64,000 nucleotides of DNA. It comes from Symsagittifera roscoffensis (lineage: Eukaryota > Xenacoelomorpha > Acoela > Convolutidae). This document shows positions 52,528 through 64,000 of this stretch, in pieces (within the stretch, counting starts at the first letter, position 1; each line of letters opens with the position of its first letter). The stretch lies in the NCBI RefSeq assembly GCF_963678635.1, contig NC_087071.1, positions 13,770,210 to 13,834,209 on the forward strand. The letters run 5' to 3'. The notes beneath the pieces are model-generated. The model was given only the letters and a program-made list of their open reading frames with translations. It did not search any database and had not been told where the DNA came from. Position numbers and translations under genes: made by a program.

Positions 52528-53266
52528 AAAGTACATACTCCCCGCTTTTTCCATATACATGAAGTCTTTTTTGCCGTTTTCTTACCCATGCACTAATTTA
52601 AACTTTTCATTACTGATGTTCAAATAATTATCTTACAAATATCCTATTTTGAAACATAATATGCTGTTAACCTGCTGGTTGATTGTTCAGTTTTATATTG
52701 ATATATAGTGGTTAGCAGGGTGCAGTCTATATTCCGAGCTGTTCAAAAGAACTTGCGTTTTAATTACTGGTGGGTTGTTCATCAAATAATAGTTAAACAA
52801 TGGCAAAATATCCAGGTACACCAAAACATTTAGATCTGTTTTAACCAACCCTAATATACTGGCACAGATTTTTTAAAGCCTAATTCAACTATTCTAAAGG
52901 TTTTAAAAACGTATTTCATATATGAACTTCATATCTATACTTACTTACCCGACTCGGCAATTTTTTTTTGTCGTACTTAGATATTTTTCCATTGCTTAAC
53001 TATTATTTGATAAAAAAAACCCACCAGTAGTTAAAATGCAAATTCTATTGAACAGCTCGGATTCTAGACTGCACCCTGCTAACCACTATATATCAATATA
53101 AAACTGAACAATCAACCAGCAGGTTAACAGCATATTATGTTTTAAAATCGGATATTTGTAAGATAAGTATTGGAAAATCAGTAATGAAAAGTTTAAATTA
53201 GTGCATGGGTAAGAAAACGGCAAAAAAGACCTCATGTATATGGAAAAAGTGGGGAGTATGTACTTT
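52528..53266. repeat. Palindromic repeat P2
   Basis: Second copy of P1 with longer matched arms reaching into the MITEs on both sides, so 52149-53676 is an inverted repeat of about 1.5 kb centred near 52900. Confidence 0.85.
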
Positions 53267-53676
53267 CAGGGGCAGATCTAGGATTTTCTCGAGGGCGCGG
53301 ATTTTCAAATATTTTCAGAACTTTGTCAACCATTTTTTTATGTCGACCAATTTGATTTTTCGAGCTGTCTGAAAGCATTATTTTGGCCAAATGTTGTGCG
53401 CCAAAGGTAAATTTTTGAAAAAACATGCCAAAAAAAGGCGTTTTCAGGCACTTAATGGAAAATTTTGACCGAAAAAATCCGCATTTTTTGGCGAGCGCTC
53501 CCGCCTCAAAGTGGTTATATATTGGCGCCGAAGGCGCCATTAGAACATTTTTAAGGTCCTTCGTCGAAAATGGATATCTCAAAATAGTAAAAAGCGGCAT
53601 GATTCTCTTTGGGTCGGCAGAGGGTCGAATAACCGTGAAGGGGGAGCGTCCCCCCCCCCCCCTAAATCCATCCCTG
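53267..53676. mobile_element. MITE-like element, copy 3 (410 bp)
   Basis: Ends CAGGGGCAGATCTAGG and CCTAAATCCATCCCTG. Same flanking words as copy 1 (tgtacttt and tgtgcctt), so it was copied together with its flanks and did not insert independently. The 193-aa minus frame (53232-53813) crossing it is not a gene. Confidence 0.75.
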
Positions 53677-54380
53677 TGTGCCTTAACTGATAAATGCAAA
53701 ATATTTTTATAGTGGTCGGCGTCGGAAAGAAAAAATGCCCATTTCAGTGCATCTGAATAATTACGTTTCGGACAAAACAATTGGATAAGTTTGTTTAAGT
53801 ATAAATTCATCATGTTATGATCACATGGAGATTTGTGAAGTAACTTTTCGGAAAATTTATTGGTTGAATCCGTAGAAATGAAAAATGTATAGGGACCATT
53901 GTAATATTACAGCTATATCCACTATTATAACTTATGATAACCACCATCATAGAGTCACATTATATTCCTATTAGCCATTTCGACTTAGAAACATAAAGTT
54001 ATATCCAATATATATTACTACTGATGTTTTGGAAAGGTTATGTATGAAAAAAAATCAATTTAAAAAAAGCATTTTTTAAAAAAAAAATTTTGTATTGGGT
54101 CTTTGTGTAAACTCAATTTGAAAAAAAATGTCTTTGATTTTGTTTCACAATTCGATTCCACAGAGCAGTTTCTTGGTCTATTGAACTTTACCATCAGATA
54201 GTGTTAGTTAAAATGCAACTTTCGTCTCACCAATTGTCCAACCCCATTGTCATAAAAAAACGACAGATGAGATTGAGATGCAGGTAATTGTCAAAAATGA
54301 AAAAAGCCATTCCAAGAAGTCCAGAATAAAACAAATCGGTCAAGGATTGAAAGGTAATCAGAAAATAGTCCAAGGTCTGA
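53677..54380. repeat. 700-bp direct repeat, copy 2
   Basis: Copy of 51449-52148. Similarity ends at gaagctc, after which unique sequence follows. Confidence 0.85.
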
Positions 54381-55508
54381 AGCTCTTCCGAACGCAAAAT
54401 TACCAACAAACAGTACATATTAAGGAGCAAAACCGTCAACAACACCGGTATCTAAACAAGAAATGTAGTTTGTTTTAGATTTTTTTTTGGTACAAACTTG
54501 AGAAATTTATTGCACCAAAAAAGAAAAAAGTAAGTTTTTTTAATTCTTCAATTTAATCTCCTACAAGCTAAAGTGAACTACAAATGGATATATTTAGCGG
54601 ATGTCATAGTAATCATAATAATGCCAAATGATTCGCACCCTTTTAATTTGATACCGCAAAATAAATGGATTGCATTAGAAAAGTCGTTGATTATCTCAAA
54701 TTAACCAAATTAGCAAAATTCAAATCACAAGTATAATTTTTTAAGCTTAAGCTTCAGACAGCAAAACCTTTCAGAACTTGTCAAAAACGCTGTTGTAAAT
54801 TCGAAAATGGATTGTGAAAAAACCAAAGAATAAATATTCGGAACAATAATTGTAGTTTCTGTCTCGCATTATTGTCGAGACCCTAGTTAATTTTTTCCTT
54901 GTTTTTCGCCCATTTTGGTTGAGCCCCACCAAAGCTTCTCGTATAAAAAAAAGCGCTGAAACCTTGCCAAAAGAAGTACCATAATAATTAATTATGATTA
55001 ACCAATTTGAGCAACATTATCTTTTTTAATAAACAGAAAAAGAATTGTTTTTCAAAACAATTTTATCGCATTGTGTTTTCACCAAAAATGCTTTTTATCT
55101 CCATATATTTTTTACTGTCTTCCTAGAATATATTTCTATAATAGTATTTTAGATCTTTTGAAAATATTTTTTGGTTGCCATATAATTCCACAAAAATATG
55201 ATTTTTTTACCATATAGTCGTAATGAAATTAATTTTTGTTCCCAATTACTCCTCAGAAAACGTGACTAATTGTCAGCTTGAATTTTAACCAAAAGGAACC
55301 GACATGGATCTTTGCAAAAAAGATTCAAGTGAAAATTTCCAGTAAGAAATAAATTTTGCTAGAAATTAAAAAAATCTTGTTGAATGGTAGTTCCAACACA
55401 ATCAAAGGTAATGAATAGAGAAATGATTGCATCATGAACACTTAAACCGCAAGCTTACGGAAAATAAACTAAAATAGAATGTAAGATGAAATTGGTAAAA
55501 TTTTGTAA
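54381..55508. other. AT-rich intergenic DNA
   Basis: No open frame, RNA gene or repeat recognised. Confidence 0.5.
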
Positions 55509-55559
55509 CCCGCACCGAGCTCCCATGGTTTCTAATCGATTATTATGGATTCCCCAGAC

Positions 55560-55968
55560 AAAAATAATCCATTATAATCCACTACAGATGTAAACTTCAA
55601 ACCACGAAGTTGATTAGACTGCCATCATAATTGATTATTTTCGGAAAAAAATTTAATTCATTATATTTGATTATAACATCATTTTTGTCACTGAAATCGA
55701 TTATTTTTGCCAAGATAATCCTTAATAATCGTTTATAATCCCTTTCATTTTTAGAAATAAATTCAAAAATAATCCATTATAATCCACTACAGATGTAAAA
55801 TTCAAACCACGAAATTGATTAGACGCCATCATAATTGATTATATTTGGAAAAAATATATAGTTCATTATATTTGATTGTAATCCATCATTTTTTTCACTG
55901 AAATCGATTATTTTTGCCAAGATAATCCATTATAATTGTTTATAATCCTTTTCATTTTAAGAGCTAAA
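55560..55968. repeat. 205-bp tandem repeat, two units
   Basis: Units 55560-55764 and 55765 to about 55968. Both open aaaaataatccattataatc and share the ccaagataatcc...tttataatcc end with scattered differences. Confidence 0.85.
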
Positions 55969-56113
55969 TACGAAAATTTTTGCACAATATTCTAAATTTA
56001 GCAATATTCCAAATTTTGCGAGAAATTGCAGAAAGTATGCCAGGTTTTTTACTAAATGTCATGTCTTCATGTCATCTTCTCGCCTTTTTACGTCATACCC
56101 TCACCCTGAAGCT

Positions 56114-56275
56114 TTTTACCCCCCCCCCAACTAAGGGGGTGGGTAAAAGGGGGGAGGGTAAGCTGGGAGTGTAAGCTAGGGGTATAAACTGGGGGAGTGT
56201 AAACTGGGGGGATTACTAAACTGAGGGGGGTAGTAAACAGGGGGGGGGGGGTAAGCTTAGGGTGGTTGTGGGAAA
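56114..56275. repeat. G-rich minisatellite
   Basis: Degenerate units of 15-20 bp built on gggg-gtgtaaact-type words with runs up to G12, opened by C9 and an inverted GGGGGTGGG. Strongly strand-asymmetric. Confidence 0.8.
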
Positions 56276-56607
56276 AAACTGCAAAGTTAAGTGTTAAACT
56301 GCAATGAATTTAAAAAAGTAGAAACAAAAAATATATAAGTTTTATTCTGAAATGTAATAATTTATGAAAATGAACACGTAGCAACTGCACTAACTACGAA
56401 ATGAGATAACTTTGAACAAAATTGTAAATTTCATGAATAAAACTTGAAAAAAAAACTATATTCGATTATAATAGATTTTATTGGCATAGAAATATTAGGA
56501 TTATAATCCATTTTCAATGGGACATAATCAATTTTTTTGTCATTTTGTAGATGCTGACCATAAAATGAGAATATAATCGATTATGATCCATGGGTGCTCG
56601 GTGCGGG

Positions 56608-58132
56608 AACCCATGTGTAATTTGATTTTATCAATTTTTTTGTTTAAAAAATTTTTTGGGGTTGTTTCAAAGTATATAATAAATAAAATCAGTAATGATC
56701 ATGTCTGCTTAAGGTCTGATCATGTAATTTCAGACATGAACATGTCTGGTCCAGTTTTGCTTCAAGTGTGATCATATCTGACTCAAAATCTGATTTTTTT
56801 TTCATATTTCTCATGTCTGGTACATGTCTGTTTCAGACATGTACAGGGAAAAAAAGAGGGATTGATACAGATATGGATTTTGTATGTAATTTTGACCTCC
56901 AGATTTGAATTTGACTACACTATCCGCACTATCGAAAATGGATTGAGATCAATTTTACCATTTAAAAAAATTATGCAGATTAAATTGGGTTCAGTTTAAA
57001 TTTTACGTAAGAACGTTGACTGAAGAAAATAATTCAGATCGATTTGGATCTTTTTAGTTCGATTCAAACTGATGTTAAATCTGAGCTTAAAGTTTGATCT
57101 CAATCCAAATTTTATAATCAATTTATATTAATTTTTTTAAACTTTTTTCTTTAAGTTTTCGAATGACAAAAAACGGAAAGCTTTGTTACGTTTCGTTGTA
57201 AGTGTCAGTACTGACTCAATCGCATTTGAGTTTTATCAAATGGCTGAAATTGAGTTGAAAACCTCAATGACGGCCGGTTTTGGAAAAACTGACCAAAAAT
57301 TCCGTTCCATTGAAGCGCACTTAGGGTCGTGCATGGAGCGCACTTGGAGCGCAATTTGGTAGTAAGCTCGAATTCTGTTGTACTTTGACCCTTTTACTGG
57401 TTTGTTATATCTACTTTCGCAAAAAATCTAACTTACAATGATTATTTTCTATGATTTTATTTCATATCTTGGAGCTCTAAATCTGATTCATGTGGATCAT
57501 TTTCTTGACTACTATAACATCCAGTACGTATTTTTATTTTAAAATTTGAGAATAAACTATTTCAATTTTTTTATCAAATGGCAATTTTTTTGCGTCGTGT
57601 GCGAAAACGTTGACTTAAATGGATTTAACTGGATATTAGTACAATTCAGATGAATTAAAGGGAGATCGGATAGATCGAAGTGTGTCGAAAAATCCATCTA
57701 AACATGAATTAATGTTTAAACCTTTAAAATGATCCAAAACTTCTAAGAAAGATGTATTTATATCAAAACAGAGTCCATTTAAGTTTGTAATATGTAATTT
57801 GTTAACCAATTTGGATCATTCGATTTAAAATTGATTTAAAATAAGTTTAAATCCATCAAAAACTTTTTTGTCAGTGTGGGGCAAAAGATTCAAAATGAAT
57901 AAAAAGCTTGTTTTTGAAACGGCAGGAAGAAAACTATTGTTGTACGTACAATTTAGTTTGAGATACGTCTTCCGATGGTAAAATTAGAGAGAAATTTTTT
58001 TGAGAAAAATCGTTTTGTTTCGGTAAAAATTGCTTTCAAGCTGAAGGAAACAATAACTTGAAAATCTGAAAAACTTCTATAACAGAGTTTGAATTAATCT
58101 TTTTAGATTACAGAATTTAAACGATGATTCAC
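56608..58132. other. Intergenic DNA with CATGTCTG repeats
   Basis: Contains a cluster of catgtctg/cagacatg words at 56697-56845 and a short gcgcactt repeat near 57316-57352. No gene. Confidence 0.5.
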
Positions 58133-58240
58133 CTGAGCAAGCTCCCCCGCAATTTTGACGGCAAACGGCAAGATGACCTCGTTAGGATCCAGTAAAATAT
58201 CTTGCCGGCTGAGGTAATCGTCCTGTATGATACCAAAAAA
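58133..58240 (-). CDS. Probable internal exon of a host gene (36 codons)
   Basis: On the minus strand, tttgtttttag precedes and GCTCAG|gtgaat ends a 108-bp block that is open throughout and exactly 36 codons, phase 0 to phase 0. GC content is far above its flanks. Residues include FFGIIQDDYLSRQDILLDPN then PFAVKIAGELAQ, a normal soluble-protein composition. I cannot name the gene. The other exons are not visible in the window. Confidence 0.6.
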
Positions 58241-60728
58241 CTAAAAACAAAGAAAAATTACTAATTAATGATAATTTTCTTGTAATCTTCTAATGCTGTA
58301 ACTAATCAAAATTTACTTGAACTTTTTGTTGTTGGAGAACAGTTGGATAAAAGTGTTTTTTTCCCCACAAAAACGAACACACAGAAAAGTTTCAGATGAA
58401 TTTGTCTTCCATACCAATTGTAGTTAAAAGAAAAATCAAAGAGATTTCTTTTTGTTTGGAATATGTTTTTGATAGAATTTTTGCGCCAGAAAGCTTCGTT
58501 TTTTTTCTAAAAACTAAGTTTTTTTTGATAGCAACTAAAACTAGCGATATGAATTTGTTAACGTGTTTTTAAATTTTCAACCTTTTTTAAAATTTTTCGG
58601 AGGAATACTCGTTAATTCAAGACGCATTCAAATAAAACTGAAGGCAAACTTAAAGCAAAACTTTTGAAAACAATTCATGTGGTGGGCGGAGAAAAGGTCA
58701 ACTTGTTAAAAAGGTTTTACTTCGAATCAGGTTGGTTCAATTATTACTTCCATTCAAATCAAACGTCCTAGTGATGAAGGTTTTGGTCTACTTAACGAGA
58801 TATCGGTGGTTCAAACTCCTCCAGTAGATTTTTTCTTTTTGAAATTGAATTAGGTTTGGCTAATTATTGATCAGAATTAAATATAAGGAAATAAGAGTAA
58901 TTATATGCCTAATTAGAAAATTTGGTTTAGAAACTAATGATTAGAAGTTATGCGTTTTTCGCCAGAAAAAAATGAATATCTCAATTAGTAATTTTTTGAA
59001 AAACGGAGTTATATTGTTTGCAAAATTTCGATCTGATAAAACCAGACAAAATCAGAAAATGGTCTCAATTTATCCAAAAAATTCTTTTGAAATCATTTTC
59101 TCTTAATGTATATTCTTTTTCAAGAAAAGCGTTCACAGTTTCACAGTTTTTCAAAAGTTATCGTGGACTCTTTAAAGTTGTATATTTTCTTTGTTTTTTA
59201 GTGAATTTAAATGGCGTTAGTACATTTTTTTGAAACCCTGTACATTTTTTTTGAAACCCTGTTGTTTTTTTTCTTTTGTGCAATGCTATTTTGAAATTCG
59301 TCATCTTTTTGGTTCTTTGTCATCTTTGTCAACTAAATTTATTACATTCTCTATGATATATTTTTAGTTGGTCAGCCTATTCTTACCATTTCTGTTATCT
59401 CTTTTTATGTCTATTTTGGTTTCAATCCTTCTTGTATCCGCTTGTTAGATTTCAACCATGCGAATGATCCGTCTGGGTGAGTTTTTATACTCTTCATAGA
59501 TATTTTGCGACTTTTGTTGTGTTTCCGAGTTCAGTTTGTTTTTCATTGAGAGAGGGTGTGGTGAGTCGGGTCTGCATCCCTTTTGAAGTAATGCCGTCTC
59601 TTTGTTTTCACTTTTGTTCTCATCTTTCTACTTTGGTGGCAAGGTCTTTCGTTACTTCTCTAGTCAGAATGAGGTAGATCTTGCTGGTTTGAAAACACTC
59701 TGGTGCATTTTCTTTTGGTTAATTTTTGGTTCATTTGTTCAGTGGTATTTGTTTGGATGTCATCTGTTTTGTCGTTGTTTTGCATAATTAGTGAGCAAGA
59801 ATTGTTCTTTGTTTTGTTTTTATGATAATCTGTTTTGTTGTTTTTATGGAGTTTTTAATAGCTTGTTGTAATTTAAACTCGAAGCTGGACAAATTCAATG
59901 CTTTTTATGCATGTCAATCAAATTTTTGGGGTTTTTCCCCGATTGGAGTGGACCGTTATCGTTAAATTGTCCAAAGTTAAAAGCTTTGAAATAAACGCTG
60001 TAAGTTATTCATGTTTGAGTTCGTAATCAAAATTTCTTCCTGCTAAGGCCTGATTGACTAGATTTATTGATATATAGTCAAATAATCCCAGCTTTGCTTC
60101 CACCAATAGTTAAAGACAAAAGTGGGTAGCAAGACTCGCTAAATCAATCTATTTAGCCGCGATTGTTTGTTTGTGATTTTTCGGATGAGCTTATTGCGCC
60201 CAAAAAAGCCTAATGATCTGTAATAATGATAAAAAAAATACTGGCTTATAGATAGTATTTGAAGTGTTCTAACGACCAAACTACCCTAAAAATTTCAATT
60301 TGCTTGCAGTTTTACATAAGAAGTATTTAGGAGGTATTTTAGAATATTTAAGCGTGTGAGATTGCAACCCAACGTTCAAAGGAGTATTTTTTCCGATGAA
60401 AATGGAAGTTTTCTGACTATCCTAGTCAAGTTAATTGTTTTTGGTGATTTCCTTCACCAATCTAAGGATTCCATTCAAGTGTTTTTTATGTAGTTCTCCT
60501 CGGAGTTGAAGCTTTGTTTTTTGCTACTTCAGCAGTGCTCTTGTTGATGTTGCAGCCATGTTTGGGATATTATTTGTTAAGTGGAGCTTTTAACCCAAAA
60601 TTTTAGGTGTGCAAATTTTTGGGTGATTTTTAGCTTTTGATTGCCGTTGTTCTTCTGATGTGTTCACTATTAGCTGATTGTTAGCTTTTGATTGCCGATG
60701 TTTTTCTATCTTGTCCATTTTGCAATAA
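58241..60728. other. Intergenic DNA, possibly intronic
   Basis: About 2.5 kb without a supported gene. Plus-strand frames at 59018-59233, 59477-59677 and 59602-59787 are short and hydrophobic or overlapping with no motif. If 58133-58240 is an exon, part of this may be its upstream intron. A near-duplicate tttttttgaaaccctgt occurs at 59228-59262. Confidence 0.45.
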
Positions 60729-61138
60729 TGAGTTAGGTCCGATGTGGTTAACTCATAGAGTAATTTCAGATAGGGTACACCGTCTGCTCGTCACGCTATC
60801 TCATTTTCGGCCGGATAGATTCGTGCAACTTCTTAGTCTAATACCGATCCTAATCTTACTCTTATACTTACTAGTCTCAGGGTGTTTAACTAGTCTCTGC
60901 TAGGCTCATTAGATCTAGGGTATACTGGTTTATTGCGGCTGCTGAAGTTCTCTTGGAGAGGCAACTAATTTCTAAGTTATATTCAAATCTCTCTGGTGCT
61001 GAAATTACAAGTAATTTCAGCACTTACAAATAAGTGGGTTATTAGTTAGATGGATTGTGATTGGTTAATATTAAATATTTTACAGTGGTAAAATATCCAA
61101 TTTATCCAATTATAAAATGTAGTTTAGATCAGGTTCCA
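60729..61138 (-). repeat. 3' LTR of a second retrotransposon copy (410 bp)
   Basis: TG (60729) to CA (61138), aligned end to end with 47938-48351. Immediately right, the minus strand has GGATGGG before TGGAACC, the polypurine tract position. Holds the conserved hairpin at 60996-61023. Confidence 0.85.
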
Positions 61139-62744
61139 CCCATCCGGGTTTTACAGAGCTTTTTAGAATTGTCTTTCTGCAATTTGAAGGATGGATGATG
61201 AACGTTGGTATTTGGCGAACATCATATTCTTGACCGGTTCCTCTCGTTAAAGAAGTTCCAGGACGCTGGAGTTAGGGATATACAATCGTTGCGTCGTCTT
61301 GTGACAACGACTGTGATCCCCAATGAAATCAATCTGATTTCAAAATGATTATGCTATGACGGGTTTTTCTGTATTATGTAGAGAACTTGTTTTGTATTCA
61401 ACCTCGTCTGGGAATGGCGTGGAGATCGTTTGTGGAAGGGATGCCTCGTATCTCGGATCTGTACGTATACTTGAACATCGAGGGTGTCATTGGTCTAGTT
61501 CAATGAAGTCCTTTTCTGCGAAGTCAAGTCGTACTCTAAATCCTTTGAGTTGTGATTGTGGACGGCAAATCGGTTGTGATTAGCCATTCTTTTGTTAGAG
61601 TGTGATGGGATCATCTAGTCCTTGGATGTTCGTCTTTGTTGTTGTGTATTGATCTATATACTGCAAAGTATAATTTACATTTTATAAAATTATGTTAGTT
61701 AATTTTTTAATCATGATTTTAGTTAATCGTTTTCACAAACGCGTTTTGTTTTAGTTTGGTTATTTTGAAGAGTTACTCACCCTTGAGTACCTCTTACTAA
61801 AAATAGAAGTGTGGTCACAAAGCGTGGATGTAGCGCGGTGGGTTAGGCCGGCTATAGAGCATGCTCAGGATGTCCTCTCTGGTGGGTTAAGCCAGGAGTG
61901 GGAGTATGATTTCATGCTGTTTCTTTGAGACGTCTTGTTATGTGATAACGTTTTATGTTGGATTTATGTTGGTCTTTCTGATGTTATTTTGGTTGTGTCC
62001 TTTTTTCAAAAATCAAATTGTTTTTGGTATGGGTTTGTCTTGCGACTTTTTTGTGTTTTATTATTTCTTTCTTAGACTTCATAATAGTCTTCAAGTGAAT
62101 AAATTATCCAGTTTTAAACTGGGTTAATCCGGTTTGGGTACCGTTGGTTTTCTTTTCTTAGTCATGCTGTTATTTTATGATTTGTGGTGTTTAGTAAGCT
62201 GCGTTGGTTAGTTTGGTTTATTATATAATTCCTTTCCAACCGGGTTAAAGGAAAGCTTGAAACTTGTTATCGTGTGTTAGAGTTGTTGAGTATGAAAACT
62301 TGAAACTTAAAATCATTATTTAAACAATTCTTCGTGGGTGAGCTGTGCGAGTTTGGATAGAATTCTTATGCGAGTGAATGAAAATATCAAAAGGTTAGTG
62401 CTGCATTTTCATTTTATCAATTTATTACATAGAATTTGAATTTTACTGCATTTGGGGGAAATTTTAAAATTATAAATTTTCATCGTATTTAATTTTACTG
62501 CTTCATGGGGAAACAATTTATAGATTAATTTACTACATTTGGTATAAATTTTATTACATTATTCAGTGCAAGATATTAACGAATTTTTAAAAGACTTTTA
62601 ACAAGTTTGTATTTTTATTTTTCTTTTCTGTTTTTGTAGGTGATCGTGGTATGAAGATTAGAAATATAAATGAAACATTAATAAAAAATGGTTAGTACTA
62701 ATTTAAATTTATTAGTGAAGAGTATTTTAAATTATACTTACCTG
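61139..62744. other. 3' non-coding region, second element
   Basis: Homologous to 352-1933, including the gtggtcacaaagcgtggatg block (61812-61831) and the tttactgc repeats (about 62440-62560). No gene. Confidence 0.7.
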
Positions 62745-63064
62745 TTAATCGTCTGGGAAAAAGCCGTGGGGGAAGATGTCGTGTATCATATCTGATGTTG
62801 TTAGTAATTTGGCTAGTATGCGTATTATGTTTTTAGTTTGTAGCAGTGGCCAAAGCAATTGAAGTGCTTTAATGGTTTTTAGTTCTTCGGTGCCTACTGC
62901 AAACTCGTAAGGTGTGTTTTGAATGAGGTTATATATTTTGTGATTATATTTAGTATTGTGAATGAATTCTAAGGTTGGTATTTCTATAGGTTGGATAAAT
63001 TCATGCGGGATAAGGAAGTGTCTGGGTTCTTCGGCGTTAAGGGTCTTCGTGATGGGACAAAATA
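62745..63064 (-). pseudogene. 3' terminal ORF, second element
   Basis: Counterpart of 1934-2278. Near its left end the frame changes relative to 62984-63274, which carries FVPSRRPLTPKNP, matching FVPSRRPSTTKNP of the first element. Confidence 0.5.
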
Positions 63065-63274
63065 ATTGCGGAGAATGCCGTGGAGGTTAGTATCTTTGAT
63101 GCTATAAGTGAAATTAAGGAGAAATGGTGATGTGTATTTTGAGTTAAGAAACTGAAAACGATGATGTAGTTGTCTTGATGGGGTATGCAATTTAAAATGA
63201 TTCTGTATGAAACGATAGTATGTACATGTAAGAGTTTGTTTAGTGCGTAACATAATATCGTGGGAACAGTGCAA
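62984..63274 (-). pseudogene. env: Envelope-region fragment, second element (96 aa)
   Basis: Reads through the part that is broken in the first element (2279-2480), with NYFVPSRRP-type sequence at its end. Shows that the left-hand remnants once formed a longer frame. Confidence 0.5.
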
Positions 63275-64000
63275 ATCGCGTTCATGTGGTGCAAGAAAGT
63301 GGAAGGTTAGTGAAAATAACTGAAAATTGTCATGGAAACTTTCGTAAGCTTGAATGCTAGTGATTCTGAAATGTTCTGATCATACTTTCTATCAAAAATA
63401 TTAAGTGTGAATACGTATGACGTTTTGATGAAAAATTTTTCTGTTAGTTGCGGGTTAGCGAAGCGGTCTTCATCTAAAAATTGGTCTTGATTAGGTCGGA
63501 TGATATTATGGTCGTAATATTCTATTGTAAATTCGTTTTTACATTCATGGGGGTTTAGATGTAGAAGTCGTTCTATATTACTTTGATAGAATGATTCGTG
63601 ATCAAGTCGGTTTTTATTTCCGTTTGAAACTTGTGAACAATGTACTTTATTTTCGGAAAATGTTGCTGTATATTTATATCCTGTGACTGTTGTTGCTCGG
63701 GCTTTTGAATACAGTGTCGCTATTACATTTGTAGTTTCTATAGCTTGTGGTTCTGTTTCGCATTGTGATACTTGATTTATTGCATATTTATGTAATGTTT
63801 TTTGTTCGTTTTCTTCACAATTGTAGTGTGTTACTAATAAATCCTGGGGTCTTATGCGAGGAGAAGGATTTGTGTTCTGGTCGGAAAATATTAGAAAAAA
63901 AAATATGTTGAAATGTTAATTTTTTTAAAATATACATGTGTATGATAATCCTGAGTATGGATTATAAAATGTGATGTAACCAATTGTGTTTTTGGTATAT
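63275..64000 (-). pseudogene. env: Envelope-like N-terminus, second element, with internal deletion
   Basis: The part 63540-63935 matches 6220-6630 (signal peptide region, CSQVSNGNKNRLDH, NIERLLHLN). To its left the sequence joins directly to the equivalent of about 2745 (IEYYDHNII). Some 3.5 kb found between these points in the first element is absent here. Confidence 0.6.

Larger units (their letters stand above)
55509..56607. mobile_element. TIR-bounded non-autonomous element (about 1.1 kb)
   Basis: Left end CCCGCACCGAGCTCCCATGG and right end its near-perfect reverse complement (ccatgggtgctcggtgcggg). Similarity continues inward as taatcgattat-type sequence. The body is full of ATAATC/GATTAT words, a 205-bp tandem repeat and a G-rich minisatellite. 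No clear target duplication (flanks gtaa and aacc). No coding capacity. Superfamily not assignable. Confidence 0.65.
60729..64000 (-). mobile_element. Second copy of the LTR retrotransposon family, 3' end only
   Basis: Same order as 118-6700: LTR, 3' non-coding region, 3' ORF, envelope-like N-terminus. Nucleotide differences throughout show it is an independent insertion and not a copy of the left element. It continues past the window edge. Confidence 0.85.

Noticed and set aside
51237-53813. Several 60-190-aa frames on both strands
   Set aside because: They lie across MITE and palindrome copies and recur only because the DNA repeats. Frames are not conserved as proteins.
59018-59787. Three plus-strand frames of 61-71 aa
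   Set aside because: Short, overlapping and Phe/Ser-rich from T-rich DNA, with no motif or splice context.

Overview
The window is AT-rich eukaryotic DNA, almost certainly from an invertebrate animal, and consists mainly of nested and rearranged transposable elements. No clade marker lets me name the species. Host DNA is represented only by one probable internal exon (58133-58240, minus) and two short coding-like remnants (48402-48563 and 49128-49280, plus).

Region 1 (about 118-48351, minus strand) is one very large Ty3/gypsy-type LTR retrotransposon. Read right to left it holds a 5' LTR (47938-48351), a putative primer-binding site, a leader, gag (29.5-25.4 kb, with a CCHC zinc knuckle), protease, reverse transcriptase, RNase H and integrase. 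After these come an unusually long envelope-like block (6.6-1.9 kb) and a partial 3' LTR (118-351). Its reading frames are broken by stops and frameshifts, and the RT box reads NLDD instead of YLDD. Two nested tandem duplications (about 3.34 kb, then about 8.7 kb) copied already broken pol, so there are four integrase cores and two RT/RNase H/protease sets. A third, older 553-bp tandem duplication lies inside the envelope-like gene.

Region 2 (29804-46889, 17,086 bp) is a Polinton/Maverick inserted in the leader of that retrotransposon. It has inverted terminal repeats (257 and 206 bp) and an exact 6-bp target duplication, AACACA. On its minus strand are a double-jelly-roll major capsid protein, a basic virion-type protein, a minor capsid protein (frameshifted), an RVE integrase, a 280-aa unknown, a 96-aa conserved-type small protein, and the C-terminal half of an FtsK/HerA-type packaging ATPase without a visible P-loop. 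On the plus strand are an intact 221-aa protein of unknown function and a decayed protein-primed DNA polymerase B with N-terminal zinc fingers and one probable 666-bp intron. Capsid, basic protein and most of the integrase are open while the polymerase is wrecked. I found no adenain-type protease.

Region 3 (48.35-60.73 kb) is gene-poor flank. It contains a complex of palindromes and MITE-like elements with CAGGGGCGGATCTAGG-type ends (50.4-54.4 kb), a TIR-bounded element with an internal 205-bp tandem repeat and a G-rich minisatellite (55509-56607), and the probable host exon.

Region 4 (60729-64000, minus strand, runs off the edge) is the 3' end of a second copy of the same retrotransposon family. 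It has an LTR, a 3' non-coding region and an envelope-like region carrying a large internal deletion.
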